Origin: Bromus sterilis
Taxonomy: Eukaryota; Streptophyta; Magnoliopsida; Poales; Poaceae
DNA: 64,000 nucleotides
Reading direction: 5' to 3'
Assembly (NCBI GenBank): GCA_950022295.1
Contig: OX465599.1
Span: forward strand, 278,587,501 to 278,651,500
Translations under genes and position numbers: made by a program
Notes under the pieces: model-generated
The model's database searches: none
What the model was told of the DNA's origin: nothing
What the model saw: only the letters and a program-made list of their open reading frames with translations
In this document: positions 11,395 through 24,751 of the stretch, piece by piece
How positions within the stretch are numbered: the stretch's first letter is position 1
Layout of the letters: the number at the start of each line of letters is the position of its first letter

Positions 11395-12253
11395 CCTATT
11401 GCAATTCACTTTCAAATCCCAATTTGAATGAGATGCAATTCCAGGCTATGGCCTTACATGTTGAGGATCTCAAAACTTTTAGCACCCAACACATCCCTAG
11501 TCCCACTGGACCTATTAATGGTGATGCTAATACCTCAACTCTAGGACAAGAAGTTCCTATCAATCTAGAGACTACCAAACCAATGAGCTTAGATGACATC
11601 ACCACCAATTTAATAAATGGTAGTGATCTTGATTTCGATAATTGTAGTCTTTTAGAAGTTATCACCTTTTTGCAAAGAATGGATAAAGACCCCAGACTAG
11701 CACACTTAACATTGCCTTTACCGAGCATATTACCAATGCTCTTATCAAAGCTAGGGAGGAGAATCTCAAGCTTGAGACTTCCATCCCTAGTAATCTAGAA
11801 GATGGTTGGGATCCCATAGTCAAAATTAAATTGAATAACTTCTCTTGCTATGCTTTATGTGATGTTGGAGCTCGTGCCTCTGTTATGCCCAAAAGAATGT
11901 ATGATATGCTTAATCGGAATCCTTTTGATACTTATTATTTTGGTGTTCGACTCGTTAATTCTTCCGTAAATACACCTTTAGGAAGGATTGATGATGTGCT
12001 TATTATTTTCAATGATAATTATGTTCCCGTTAATTTTCTTGTTATGGACATTGAGTGTGATCCCTCGTGTCCAATTATATTGGGACGTACTTTTCTTCGC
12101 ACCGTTGGTGTTATCATTGAAATGAAAGAGGGGACCATTGGACTTCAATTCCCCCTCAAAAAGGGAATGGAACACTTCCCTCGGAAGAAAATCAAGTTAC
12201 CTTATGAGTCCGTTACACGGGCAAGCTATTCTTTTCATATTGATAAAACTTGA
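11395..12253 (+). pseudogene. Gypsy gag C-terminus and aspartic protease
   Basis: Two overlapping frames form one broken gag-protease gene. The first (11424-11798) covers the end of gag (MQFQAMALHVEDLKTF); the second carries EHITNALIKAREENLKLE from about 11723 and runs through the protease to a stop at 12251-12253. The protease has its active-site loop at CDVGARASVMP (Asp-Val-Gly-Ala) and the second conserved strand at PIILGRTFLRTVGVII. This enzyme cuts the retroelement polyprotein inside the particle. The start of gag is missing at the boundary with the Copia DNA. No reverse transcriptase or integrase follows: coding stops after the protease. The type of PR and the flanking LTR fit the Athila-like group seen at 45067-58761. 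Confidence 0.75.
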
Positions 12254-15135
12254 TTTTCTTGTATCATGCCTAGCTAAAAGTCATAAAAGAAAGCGCTTGT
12301 TGGGAGGCAAACCAAGATGTTTTTACTTTAAATTTTAGTGGTCTTGATGCTTCTTACTACTGTAGCAACATCATTGTATCTTTATTTTCAAGATTTGTGC
12401 CAAGTTTTAGCCTCCGATTGCAAGAAAGTTCAAAAGTTGTGACGTGTTGTCCAGAAACAGATTTTGTCCCCTTGACGGAAAAAATTGGCTTAAATCACCA
12501 GATCATATTTTTGATCTAAATTGTTTTGACAGCATGCTCCATACAATTTTGTTTCATGCATCTGTTCTGAGTTTTTTTATTTAAGTTGCAGAAGTACCCC
12601 GAAAAAATTATTTACTACCAGCTGGTCTGTTTTCACACATCCTGCCAGGTTTTGCATTTTCCTCATTTTGTAAACCTTAATCTTGCTTTTTCTTTGCAAA
12701 TTTTTTTGGAAATCTTGAGAAACAGTAGCTCTTCAAGAATAACTTTATTTACAGTGGAGAAAATATTATTTTATCATGGGTACTAACCACTCTAATCAGC
12801 TTATGATGAGTTTCGTATGAAGGGAGTTTTCAAGTATGCGAAGGAAGATGATGAAATAAGATTCGGGAGTGTCAAGTGCTCATTCTTGGGGATTCCCACA
12901 TGCACCCCAAGAAATATCCAAGGATACTCAAGCATCTAAGATTGGGGATGCCCCCATGCATCCCTTTCTCGATCAACAATCATCAGTTCGTCCTTCTCCA
13001 TGCTATATTTTTATCACTTCATATGTTATGTGCTAGACTTGGAGCGTCTCGCTCTTTAATTTTTAGTTTGTTTTAGTTTCGCTTATTGTTCATAACAAGT
13101 TGGATCCTAGCTAGCCTTCATTTTTTTGGGAGAGAAACACACTCCATTCCATCGTAGAACACAACATAGGCTTGCATGGTTATCTTTCTTTATGTGTGTG
13201 TTCTTTATCTTTTCATAGCTGTTGTCATGCTTAGCTCTTAGTTTTCATACTTATCTTTTTAAGAGATTTTGTTTAGGTTATTCTAGGAACTCCCTTGAGT
13301 CTTCATGTTTATCTTGTTTAGAGAGTTGGCTTGTTGCACTGAGTTGTGTGTCTTGCATGAGTAGGTAATTAAGGTTGCTATTACAAGTGTACTAGTAACA
13401 TGCAATAGTTTTGAGTATTGATTAGAGTAATGTTTGGACATCAAGGTGCCAAGAGCTTGAGCCTATTAGTGATAGGTGTTGTATTTTGGGCAATCCGTGC
13501 TTATTTTCAAAAACTATAAAAATTAGTTGAGAACTCTAACAACAAGATGGATCGCTAACCTCTGGAGGCGTTGGAATATATAGAGTACCCTCATGTACCA
13601 TGGGTCGAGGATGCGCAAGGATAACCAAACCCCCATACACTCCTCCTTGGGGTACTCGTCTCTTTGTGAACCTCCCGGTTAGATAGAGAGTTACCAATAA
13701 TAGGTGCATGAGTTCTTCGGACTAATGCGAGTATTCGATTGTTGGCACTTCCACCTTCCCATATTTTGCTAGCCTCTTCGGTACCGTGCATTGCCCTTTC
13801 TCAACTTGAGAGTTGGCGCATACTTCACCGGTGAATCCAAACCCTTGGAACGATACACTCTTTCATCATAAGCCTCCCTGTATCTTCCTCAAACAGCCAC
13901 CATACCTACCTATCAAGGCGTTTCCATAGCATTTCCAAGATAGATTGCCATGCAACATCCACCATCTCATGACTTGATCTTCATGTCATACATGCTTTTG
14001 CTTGATCGAGGAGCCGCATGATAGTTCGGCTTTTCTCTTATTATTGCTACATGACGCGCTAATATCATTGCATATCCTGCTACACTGGAAGATGCATACA
14101 TTTGCATACATCATGATAGTTTTCATTCTTATTTATGTTGAGAACTTCTTGTAAAGTGTGAAGATCTTCTATATTCTTGTAAAATATAGAGTGTTGCCCT
14201 TAAGTGAGGAAAAGATCCCAAAGAGGACAAATTCAAAGATCCCAAAGAGGACAAATGAGAGATAAATAGAAAGAGACAAAGAGGCCACAAAAATCCAAAA
14301 AAATAGAAAAATAGATAAAAAGAAATAAAAAGAGAGAAGGGGCAACACTACTATTCCTTTTGAAAGATCCACACTCGTACTCCATTGCTATACTTGTACT
14401 CCATAGAGATTATCATTCATGCATAACTATGTGGGGACCCTTTCACTATAGAACTTGGCTTGCATTCCAAGGATGAGCCTCCTCAAATGAGCTCTAGGTA
14501 TTCATGAGCAAGCAAGTTGGATGCACCCCCACTAGTTCCATTGGAGAGCTTACCTTAACTCATATGTGCATCCGTTGCATGGCAATCCCTACTCCTCACT
14601 TCATATCTATCATTTGGCCCTCTCGCTTATGATTGTCCTCATTGATGTGAGCCCTTCACACCTTTTTTTTTTACTTCCCCATCATTTCCCTCTTTGCCAT
14701 CCTAAGTGCTAACATATCTTTCTCGCGCTTATCCATTGCATGAGTGCTTAAAGTTGAAAGGGAGAGGATCAGTTTGACTTGTACCTGACTAGTGGTCTGG
14801 GATGAGTCAAAATAAGATCACGAAGGAGACAAAGTGTGAAACTTTAGTAGATTGAGTTCTCAATTAAACTATATATATATATATTCTCTAATCCCATCTC
14901 CCATTGCTTGCACGCAAACACCATTTGGAGACATTCGAGTCATGGACAGAGAGAGCTCTTGCACCTTTATGCTTATACTTTGCTAGAATAAATGCTAAGA
15001 CTCTTGCTTGTTATTATCTTGACTTGAATTACACATCTTACTTGCTTTACTATGAAGTTCTTATATGTGTGTTAGCATGTCACCACAGAAATTATCTGTG
15101 TTATCATTTACCTACTCGAGGACGAGCGGGAATTA
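12254..15135 (+). mobile_element. Long noncoding internal tract of the gag-protease element
   Basis: Just after the protease stop is GCGCTTGTTGGGAGGCAA, a string I associate with the post-coding part of Triticeae Gypsy elements. The following 2.8 kb has no convincing gene. Near the end (15112) CTACTCGAGGACGAGCGGG matches the usual sequence just before the polypurine tract, but the tract and the LTR start are deleted, so it runs straight into mid-LTR sequence at about 15136. An ATATATAT run is at 14870-14882. Confidence 0.6.
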
Positions 15136-16165
15136 TCATGGGTCCATGACCATTAGCTATGTGATGTCTTATCTCCAATCTTGTTCTTCAATGTTTAGTC
15201 CTTGTGAGATGCCTTACATGATCAAGGCACGTATGTAATTTTCCGATGGATTATGTTGTGTTTGCTGGGATCCAATGGATTATGAGATTATGTTCAGATC
15301 GTGATGAGTTATATATTTGGTTTACCTTTTATATTTTGTTCTTGAGTAATTCTTGCATGTTCTCCGTTGCTTTTTATTGCTTTGGCCAAGCAGTACATGG
15401 TAACTCCAAGAGGGAGCATTATGCATGATTGTGGGTTCATGCCCCCCAATGTCTAGCTTGAGTGACAGAAACATGAGACTAGGGGATGTGTTGTTTCCAC
15501 CAGGGAGAAAACAACGGTGCTTGTAACCGCGGTTGCAAGGATTGTTTACCTTACGCATAGATTGTTAATGCAATTTTTTGTCACTTTGAGTTTACACTTT
15601 GGGTGGGGCTCGCAATTTAATACCAGCGAGATGTTCTGAATAGATATCTCAAGGTGGATGATTAGTGAGAAGATGCAGATGGATTTCGGTCTACTTGTTT
15701 TGGCGTATTGTCCATACTTTTGAGCCTCTTACTTTCAAGTAGCATAATTAGCATTGCGGTGCGTTTATAATTCTGTCAATTGCCCAGCTGTAATTTGTTC
15801 ACCCAACTTAGCTGTTTTATTGTCTTTTGGGAGAGAGACATCACTAGTGAATATCATGGGAACCCGGTCCATATTTCCAATATTGTTTACACCTCCACTT
15901 TATTTATTGCTTTTACTTTCAGTTGCAATTATCACTATCATTATCCCCTTGCGTTTAATCCTTTGTAAACAACAAGGCCGGAGAGATTGACAACCTCTCT
16001 GAACTCGTTGGGATCAAAGCTATCTGTTGTGTGTGCGGGTCCACGCCCTCATCTCCATTCGGCAACTTAATATATGGCGCCGTTGACACCTACTTGCAGA
16101 ATTCGGAGTCCTCCTGGTACGATAACCTTACACTTGGGGTAGACAACGAGGAGCACTACTTTAGC
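15136..16165 (+). mobile_element. 3' LTR, 5' part deleted
   Basis: Starting at CATGGGTCCATGACC, the sequence aligns with the interior of the full LTR at 22021-23675 (opposite strand) and ends in GCGCCATCA, the terminus shared by this LTR family. About the first 550 bp of the LTR, including TGATACGTCC and the promoter, are absent. Being unable to promote transcription, it is an inert remnant. Confidence 0.7.
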
Positions 16166-16707
16166 GCCATCAGTTGATTCTTTGGATTGAGGCCTACTTG
16201 CTTTGGTCTAATGGCTACATGATTGAACCTTGTACTCTCTGCTAGCATAATTAGCATTACGGTGCGTTCATAATTTTGTTAATTACTCAGCGGTTGTAAT
16301 TCGTTTATCCAACATAAATTTTATCGTATTTTGGGGGAGAGACATCACTAGTGAAGGTCGTGGTACCCAGGTCCATATCTCAACATTGATTACACCCGCT
16401 GCGATTTATTTTATTTGTTTTACTTTTGTTGTTCCAACCACCCTATACCTTTAACCTTTCGTAAACACCAAGCAGGGAGATTGACAACCTTCCTACCTCG
16501 TTGGGGAGCGAGATTAATTGTTTTCTTGTGTGCAGGTCCGAGTTTCACAAGCAATCTCGACTCTATTTCCGCTTACCACCTACTTGTAACATTTGAAGTC
16601 CTACTGGAGACATAAATATTGGTATCTTTACCGAGGGAAATTGCCACTATTCATCACCACCTTCCACTTGGGGTTCCCAAAGAGAGTGTGTGATCCACAC
16701 CATCAGT
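16166..16707 (+). mobile_element. Second partial copy of the LTR 3' half
   Basis: Directly after the first LTR end, sequence homologous to about 15665-16165 appears again, diverged, and also ends in CCACACCATCA at 16707. The two half-LTRs sit head to tail. Either a second element recombined here or the LTR end was duplicated. Confidence 0.6.
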
Positions 16708-18925
16708 TTGCAACATGAATCTTGTTGCAATTTCTGTTGATATTTCTACGGTTGTGAAAGTGTGAGTCTGTGATTCGTCCGATCAATTTAAATCCCACAA
16801 CTACAAAGACGATCGACGTGCCTCCAGTCATCAACCGGATGACTGCAAGGGTTTCCCTTTTTATCCTGGGTTTTTGTTGATTGAGGCTTCACATTAATTG
16901 CGAAGTTCCAATGGACAGGGCAAAGCAAGTTACGAACACGCATGAAATCCAAAAAATCAACGGTTGCATGATCGACATGAAGTGATGACGCTATCGTTGC
17001 GGGGGGGAGGGTTTCACCCCCCTCGTAACCCATGTATCCATTCCTTTCAACATGGGACCTAGTTTTAAAGATCTTGAAGTGAGAAATGCAATAATGAAAA
17101 TGGTTCGTGATTTAGATGCACGATTCAAAAGATAAAACATTTAAAAAATAAATCTACGAAAAAAGCACAAACAAACAACCTCCATCCTAACACATGGGGC
17201 AAGAAAACAAACCAAGATGCTCTAATTGGGCGTGAGAAAGGTATACCTTATAAGTAGTTTTGCAGGGGTGAAATAAAACTTTATTCACCATATACTATAT
17301 TTTGTTATGCTAGATCATAGGGCCGAAGAAGCCAGGAATGACTCCCATGGTTTAGAGAAAGTGAGAACCTAGGTAAGTTGTGTGCATCAGTATTTACCGA
17401 TCGGCCCTCGAAGGTGATTATGCAGCTAGTATCCAAGGCTCTGGTGTTAATCTCCTAGATGATCGAAGCATAGATACCTTTAATGTTTGTTGATATGTCA
17501 ATGGAAATTTCCTTCGAGTAACACGAAATGATATTGCTATTAGGCGAGTGCTTCAAGTGTGGTCAGATCCTGGAGTCCTTCAATCAAAATGCTCAAACTT
17601 CCTAAGTAGTTGCCATTATAGTCTCTATCAAGCCCGTTATTGATCTTGTTAAATTTGGGACAAAAACTTTAGAGTCAACATTAATTTTGGCATAGCATGG
17701 AGGCGCTGCCTTTGGACATGTGGGTCTTGCTGTTACCACATGCTTCGTCGAGTTTCAACTCCTGTTAACACATTGCTACTTCAAAATTCCCAATTTGAGG
17801 TAAACCTCTCGATGAAACCAAACATATAAAGCGGTATTTGAAAATTCCCTCTTGGATCACCTATATTATAGATGACGATATCTTCCATATATTTACATGA
17901 ATTTTGATGAAGGATTCATGTGTAAGGGCATCCATCGGTCAAACAACCATTGTTTGGCTTTTACTTTAGTGTTGTCGACGAGAAACTCTATTATCTCGGC
18001 ATCAACTAGATCCCATGTGCATCTAGACATTGAGCATTCCAAGTTTCTAAGAAATAATGACGCCGGGAATCAGGTATTCCAAAGAGACCGCATGTTCTGG
18101 TGGCAGACATGTTGCAATGATCTCTTATGAAATTTATCGGTAACGAGTGTGTTGACAAAATTCATAAGAACATCCTCACTAACGCAGATACCTCCGCCTT
18201 CCAACGGGATTTCGAGGAGTCACTCTCATGTGCAAGATTTGATGGACCAGCGGTTCCATCGAGGCGTGCTTCTCTCCTCTTCCTAGTCATGATTAGCATC
18301 CCGTACAATGACATACGGAGAAAATACCACTCTTTTTGAAATTACATGCCCAAGTTTGGTGTATTTCGAGTACGTAAGTGCATTTTTAATATTACCAGAA
18401 TGTCCATTCGCATAAAACAGTATTGTACTATTTGAATATTTTAACTAGCTGAGGTTGAATCCACTGCCGGAGCTTGGCCCAAATATTTGGACAAGCCAGC
18501 TGAAGTACATAATTAGTGAACTTGTTTTTTCAAGGCCCAAAAGTAGATATACAATAGGAAAAAGTTTGTGGGGCAGGCCACGGCCCACTCGGCCTTGTTG
18601 TAGGTTTTCCACTGGTTGAATCAATGAGAGCGACCACTAGGTGCGGCGGATATTTACTTATGCAACAATAGAGTGTAAACATCTTATCTCTGGATACCTC
18701 TGGATGCAAATGCAAACCAATTTATTCACCAATGCGATAAGAACATAGCTATGTTTATTAGAGACTTAATTATTCCTCCTATTCTCATTTCTCGATCCAT
18801 GCATACAGGAGCAAGAGAGCTCCTGCGATAGGCTAGCCACCGCTACTCGCCTGCCCGACGTTCTCCACTCTAGAGACGTCGGACACGAACCATACACGGC
18901 CTAGCCCGAGCTCTCTGACAGTTTT
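16708..18925. other. No recognised feature
   Basis: I see no protein homology, LTR terminus or tandem repeat. ORFs at 17897-18130 and 18127-18339 look random. The last ~120 bp before 18926 are GC-richer and may be the 5' untranslated region of the zinc-knuckle gene that follows. Confidence 0.4.
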
Positions 18926-21900
18926 TTGGAGTTCTCCATGGCGCTCTCCGATCTTAACTTCGAGCCAGGAAAGGCTTTTGAGCAGATGATCCACTCAAGT
19001 TATGGAACCACCATCAATCACCAGCATGGTGACAAGAACAAGGAATTCATCCTTGTCGTTGAAGTACTCCGATCCAAGGTTAGAATCAACTCTGACTCCA
19101 TTAGCCTGATTCTACAAGCATGCTTTGGTGGTCAGGCAACAAAGTATCAAGTGGCATGCCTTCAAAATTGGTCTTTCAAATTCATTGTTTCATCTCGCAA
19201 TGTTGGTTATGCTACCATCAAGGGTGGAAATATTACAAACTTGCTATTCAACATTGGTTTCTTATTCTGGAACCATGGTGGACCTAATTACAAAGCTGAG
19301 CTTAGATTATACCAGAAAGAGATGGGAAATGCTTGGACCACGATCAATCGATCCAAGCAAAGATCATATGATCAAGTGGTGCAAACACCTAGGATTGCAT
19401 CCCATGTTGCTATTCTTCGTTCAGTCAACACTTTGAACAACTCCCATAATTCTTTGACTCATGATGCCAGCGCTAATATTGCTCCCTCTAATGCCCATAA
19501 TCAACATTCATTTGTTTTAACTTCACCAAATAATGACCCTATTGGACGTGCGGGAAATTCTCATTTTCAAACGCGAGGCATACTAGGCCCAAAGACAAAC
19601 CAGAAGCAGTGTCCCTCCCGATCGCTATTCTGTTCCAGATGCCTTTATACGGCCCACTGGCGGCCCGCATGAAAGTCCAAGATCCGCTGCCACAAATTCA
19701 ATCAACTAGGCCAGATTCAAACTGATTGTCGCGATTATAGAGTCATTAACTCTTCAGATTCCAATTAGGACCATATTAGGCAACTGCAGGGGCGTAATAT
19801 GGTAATTTCACATGATCACCGCCCCAATGTGACAGTCGGGCCCGTGGGCAGTGACTCTAATCGTCAGGTCCCATCAGTCGTCACAGCAAGTAATAACGCA
19901 GCCTCATCGATTTTTTCTCGCCTGCTTCTCGATTCTTCTTCCTCTTGCGCTAGAGTAAACCCACCTCCTACATCCATGGCGAACTTTTCATTTGATCCCA
20001 CACCATTCCTACCATAGGGATGCCACGCCATTGAGGTTGAAGGTCGATCGACAAGAAGCAGAGTGATCCATGGAAGATTCTCCAGCGCCAATGAAGACCT
20101 CGCCAATGTCATGATCCTCCCCATGCCCGAAGTTCAGGTGAACTTTGATAATCTCAAAGGCATCCTTATTGAGTTCTTTGATATCAATAGGACTAGGTTT
20201 TCTTCTATCACCAAGTGTCCCTTTGGTCAAGCCTACATTAGATTTGATAGTTTTGTAGACAGGGATCTGTTTATTAGTAGCATCCCACATGGTTTTGGTT
20301 ATGTCCATCTTGTTTTTCAAAATCACAATGAGGGTATGAACTGGAGAAATTATAGTCTCAATAGATACATATGGGTGCTTTGGATTGGTTTTCGTGCTAA
20401 CCTGAGATATATACAAGAAATCAGTCATGCAACTTCTATTTTTTGGTAAAGTACAAGTGTGGGACAGAGTGAAAACTTTGCACTGGAAGGGGTTCCAACT
20501 AGTATTGTGGTTTCAGGAGGCAATCACCCCATGAGTGAGTCATGGACATGCCATGTGGTCATTTTTCAGAATCATCTATTCTGCGGGTCAACTAATGATG
20601 CAGAACCTATACCTGATAACAACAATCCTCACCCCAGACCCGTTGAAGAATTCGATCATCCTAATCAAGACATTGTTGTGGGACCTGTTCCCTTTCATTT
20701 GGGACAAAACAATGACCATGTAGAAGAGGACGTGGAACAAGAAGATGAATGGGGTCATCGGGCCATGCCTATAGCCCCCTGCCATAGAACCTGCTGGACA
20801 ACCTTAGGAATTTCTGGAGCTCAATGATTCCTAGGCCCACAAGACATGGACATAATGCACCAACATGGAAATGACAGTGAAGCTACCATATCTGAGGAAC
20901 TTAACATGGGAATTATCAGCTCTGCCAACTCCAATGAGGATCACATGAATTTAATGGACAATGATAATCTGCAATTTCTCAGTGATGTTGCTACTACTCA
21001 TGTGATTATCTTTGAAGAAGATTATGCTAACATTGATCAGAATATTCCTAGCATTGAAGAATTTATGACTACAGAAAATAATCCTTTGAACATGACTATG
21101 CTTAGTCTTGCAGGCATAACTGTTCCCACTGGTAGGCATGCTAGTGATATGCCCAAGTACAATCCTCCTGAATTGGTGAGCACACCTGTTCAGTCCAGTC
21201 ATAGCATACCATCCGTGGAACTATCTCTGGCTATAAAAATTACAAGCCATGGAACCATGATTGCTCAGACTAAACAACAAGTGAAAAATCACCAGAATTC
21301 CAACATTCCATCCAACCAGTCTGCTTTCTCCCTAGTTATTTGTGGTTTACTGTTGAGATCGATGCTAAACAGACAACTTGGAAACAGGAAATAGGATTGA
21401 CGTATGCAAAGAGAAGTTAATGGAGATTGTCACTATTACTGCAAATGAGAAGAGCACACTTGATTATAATGTTGATTTTCTAATGATGATATTGTGCCAC
21501 AGTAGCCAAATGACAATGCACCAGTCATAGTAGCAACTATGGAGTCTAGCATCACTGAATCGAATACCAAAAGTCTGGCAGCTCCACTAGAGGATTCACA
21601 AGAAGGTACTACTCTTTTTGCACCTCCTGGTTTCCCTTTCCACAATTATAAAATATCAGAGAAGGAATCTAGTTCTTCATGTCAAGATGGCAGTGAATGC
21701 TCTCATTACATGATTTCAGATGAAGCCAAAGAACTCTGGAAGCAAAAAAAATTGAGCCAAACAAGGATTCTGGAACTGTCATAAAGGTTCCCATTGAGTG
21801 GTTTAATTTTATAATCATTGCGTTGTTATGCCTTGACAATTTTGATTGGTGAAAATATTTGCTACTCTCACAAATATGGAGTTCCATTACAGCTAAATGT

Positions 21901-24001
21901 GCCACTGAAAACCTTATTCTCTTTTCTCTCCCCACATCATGTCCTCCTGATCAGTTACATATATGTACTAAATAGGGTAACATAGAAGAGGAAGCAGAAA
22001 GGGTTCTACCACCTAGCACCTGATGGCACTGAGGTAGTGCTCCTCGTTGGCTACCCCATGTGGAACGTTGAGAAGTAGACAGCAGAATTTTTTTTCCTAA
22101 CTTAGAGGATAGGGTTATGTCTCTCGTAGGACTCCAAGGAATGACAAGTAGGTGGTGAAGTAAGTGACGCGCCATCCGAATAGAAATCACTTGCTTAACC
22201 TGGACCTGCACACGACACAAGTAACTTTGCACCAAACGAGTTCATATAGGTTGTCAATCTCTCCGGTCTTGTTGTTTACAAAGGATCAAAGGCAAGCGGG
22301 AAATAGTGATGGTGATTGCAACTGAAAGGAAATAAAGCAGTAAATAGTGGAGGTGTAAACAGTGGTGGAAATATGGACCGGGGTCCCATGATGTTCACTA
22401 GTGATGTCTCTCTCCCAAAAGACGATAAAACAACTATGCCGGGTGAACGAATTACAGCTGGGCAATTGATAGAATTATAAACGCATCGCAATGCCAATTA
22501 TGCAACAAGAAAGTTAGAGGCTCAATGAAGTACGCCAAGACAAGTAGACCGTTTATTCATCAGCATCTACTCACTAATCATCCACCTTGAGATATCTATC
22601 CAGAACATCTCGCTGGTATTAAGTTGCGAGCCCCACCCAAAGTTTAAATCCAAAGCAACAGACAACTACATTAACAAACTATGTGTAAGGTAAACAGTCC
22701 TTGCAACCGCGGTTACAAGCACCGTTGTTTTCTCCCTGGTGGCAACAGCACATCCCCTAGTCTCATGTTTTTGTCACTCAAGCTCGACATCGGGGGGCAT
22801 GAACCCACAATCAAGCATTACGCTCACTCTTGGAGTTACTATCTACTACTTGGCCAAAGCAATAAAAAACAATGGAGAACATGCAAGAATTACTCAAGAA
22901 CAAAATATAAAAGGAGAACCAAATATATAACTCATCATGATCTGAACATAATCTCATAATCCATCGGATCCCAGCAAACACAGCATAGCAACAATAGAAA
23001 GATTACATAAGTGCCTTGATCATGTAGGGCGGCTCACAAAGGCTAAGAATTGAAGCACAAGATTGCAGAGAAGACATCACATAGCTACGGGTCATAGACC
23101 CATGGTCCAAAGGGGACTACTCACGGCACATCCGGAAAGCGCTCATGGTGGTGGAGATGTTCCCGAAGATCAATCCTCCCTCCGGCAGGGTGCCGGTACG
23201 AGGTATTCTGGCAATCCCGATCTCAGGATCGCGGCGGCGATGGAGCAGAGCTGAAATTTGCGATGTGGGGTCTTTTTTCAGAGTTTCTGCATCGGGGGGT
23301 AAATATAGGCCGAAGGGGGTACCAGAGGGGAAGCCCCACCCCTCTAGGCGGCCTCCTAGCACGGCCAGGAGTGGGGCCGCACCCTTGGTCATCTAGGAGG
23401 GGGGTGCCCCCTGCGGCTGTCCTTCGGGCCTTTGGAGTCTTCTGGAATGCTGATTTATATATATATTTTTATTGGATTTTTTTGGGCACTGTAAATATGG
23501 GTATAAACCTGCAATTCACAGACATCACCAGACAGAAACTGGCACTGGGTACACTGAGTTAGTAGGTTAGTCCAAATATGTGTAAAAAGGTATGAAAGTG
23601 TAGCAAAACACATAGCAATGTCACCCAAATAAGCATGGAAAAAGCAGAAATTATAGATAAGTTTGGGACGTATCAGCACTGTGGCTGAAACTCCTGCCAA
23701 AGGGGATATGCTTCAATACCAAAGTGAAAGAAGAGGCAAAGTCCCCATTGTGGAAACAGAGCTAAGAAGGAGTTGTAGAATTTAGAAAATTAATATGGGA
23801 TTTATGAGAAAGAGCTGTAAAAAATATTAATTGCATTTCATGCAATAAATACCTTCCTGACATTGCACCAAAAATCATTAAGAATCTCTCTGTAACATTT
23901 TGCAATATGCCTGCTATGGACTGCATAGAGGAGATATTAAAGCAACCCAATAAGAAAAAGACTGAGAAGCCCAGCAAGAAGAAGGGCACCAACAAGGAGT
24001 A
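18926..24001 (+). pseudogene. Zinc-knuckle protein of a multicopy grass family, broken
   Basis: Successive plus-strand frames form one decayed coding region. 18926-19672 starts MEFSMALSDLNFEPGKAFE and includes YQVACLQNWSFKF and FWNHGGPNYK, then a CSRC zinc-knuckle, continued after a stop by CHKFNQLGQIQTDC. 20063-20449 holds a second domain (CPFGQAYIRFDSF, RNYSLNRYIWVL). 20459-21784 is acidic and low in structure. VPIEWFNFI at about 21786 and, beyond the inserted solo LTR, VPIVETELRRSCRI, KINMGF and SVTFCNMP lead to a Lys-rich end and stop at 23999-24001. The order matches a repeated Triticeae protein family I recognise only as hypothetical; it resembles LINE ORF1 proteins in having DUF4283-like and CCHC parts, but no LINE ORF2 follows. 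Several frameshifts and stops plus the LTR insertion rule out function. The molecular role of the family is unknown to me. Confidence 0.7.
22021..23675 (-). mobile_element. Solo Gypsy LTR, 1,655 bp, inside the zinc-knuckle pseudogene
   Basis: On the minus strand it begins TGATACGTCCCAAAC at 23675 and ends GTGCCATCA at 22021. The flanking pentamers are GCACC (22016-22020) and GCACT (23676-23680), a target duplication with one change. No internal sequence is present, as expected after unequal recombination between two LTRs. It is the best complete reference in the window for the family found at 3361-4298, 7432-8289 and 15136-16707. The ORF-like stretches in it recur in each copy and are not genes. 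Confidence 0.9.
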
Positions 24002-24099
24002 AATGTCCTGCTTCCTTGCGAGAGGGATCTGATTCAGTTATCATTTTATTGTTATCATGAATCACAATAATTTTGTAATCTGGATGTTGCAAGTTTATC

Positions 24100-24750
24100 T
24101 GATAGTTGAGAGACATATGGTTCTAGTTATGCTATGTAATAGAGATAGTCTCTCGATAAACGGCATAATGGCTCTTGGATCTCGGGAGTCACCTCAGCAT
24201 TCACGACAAGGGCCCAGATGATGGAGCACCAAGCATGATCCGATAAATCTTATCATGCTGCGTTCCGGAAGGAAATCCACAGTGCCACCGCTTACCATAA
24301 GCGTTGCGGGGACAGGATGGGTCCCACCAATCGCAGAAAGGTCCAAGCCGCATTTAATGCACCGCCCCCTAGTCAGGGGGACAACGACTTTAGCGGCGCA
24401 TCTAGTCTCTTCCATTCCTTGGACGTGTCGAAGGCGCGCGTATGCATGCACCAGAGCGGTGGTCATTGTCCACCAGTGCTTCTCGAATGAGACCCGGTAG
24501 TGACACCCGTACCCCACCGCCGTAGAAGACAACATCGTCATATCATCAAGACTCAAGAAGGCGTAGCCTCTGTGATGACCCCCTTCATCTATAAAAGGGA
24601 GGCCCTCGCTACCAAAGAAAGGATTCGACTCCAGAAAAGAACACCTTCGCGCACGGAGCCATGTACTCCCTTTTCGGAAAAGCTCCACGCGCTTGCAACT
24701 TTACCACCATATAATTCAGACAAGCAGGAGTAGGGTCTTACGCCTCCGGA
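24100..24750 (+). mobile_element. Fragment of another LTR with TATA box
   Basis: CATCTATAAAAGGGAGG at 24587-24603 is a strong promoter-like element, followed 140 bp later by CAAGCAGGAGTAGGGTCTTA, a string typical of the end of small grass Gypsy LTRs. Upstream text (GGGACAACGACTTTAGC and similar) is compatible with U3. Neither terminus is certain and no internal domain is present. Confidence 0.45.
24590..24597 (+). promoter_or_regulatory. TATA box in LTR fragment
   Basis: TATAAAAG in a GC-richer surrounding, oriented to the right. Confidence 0.45.
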
Positions 24751-24751
24751 C

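Noticed and set aside
14169..14372. 67-codon hydrophobic ORF
   Set aside because: It is the complement of an A-rich noncoding stretch of the Gypsy internal region.
23762..23995. 77-codon minus-strand ORF rich in Phe/Leu
   Set aside because: Antisense of the Lys-rich end of the zinc-knuckle gene.
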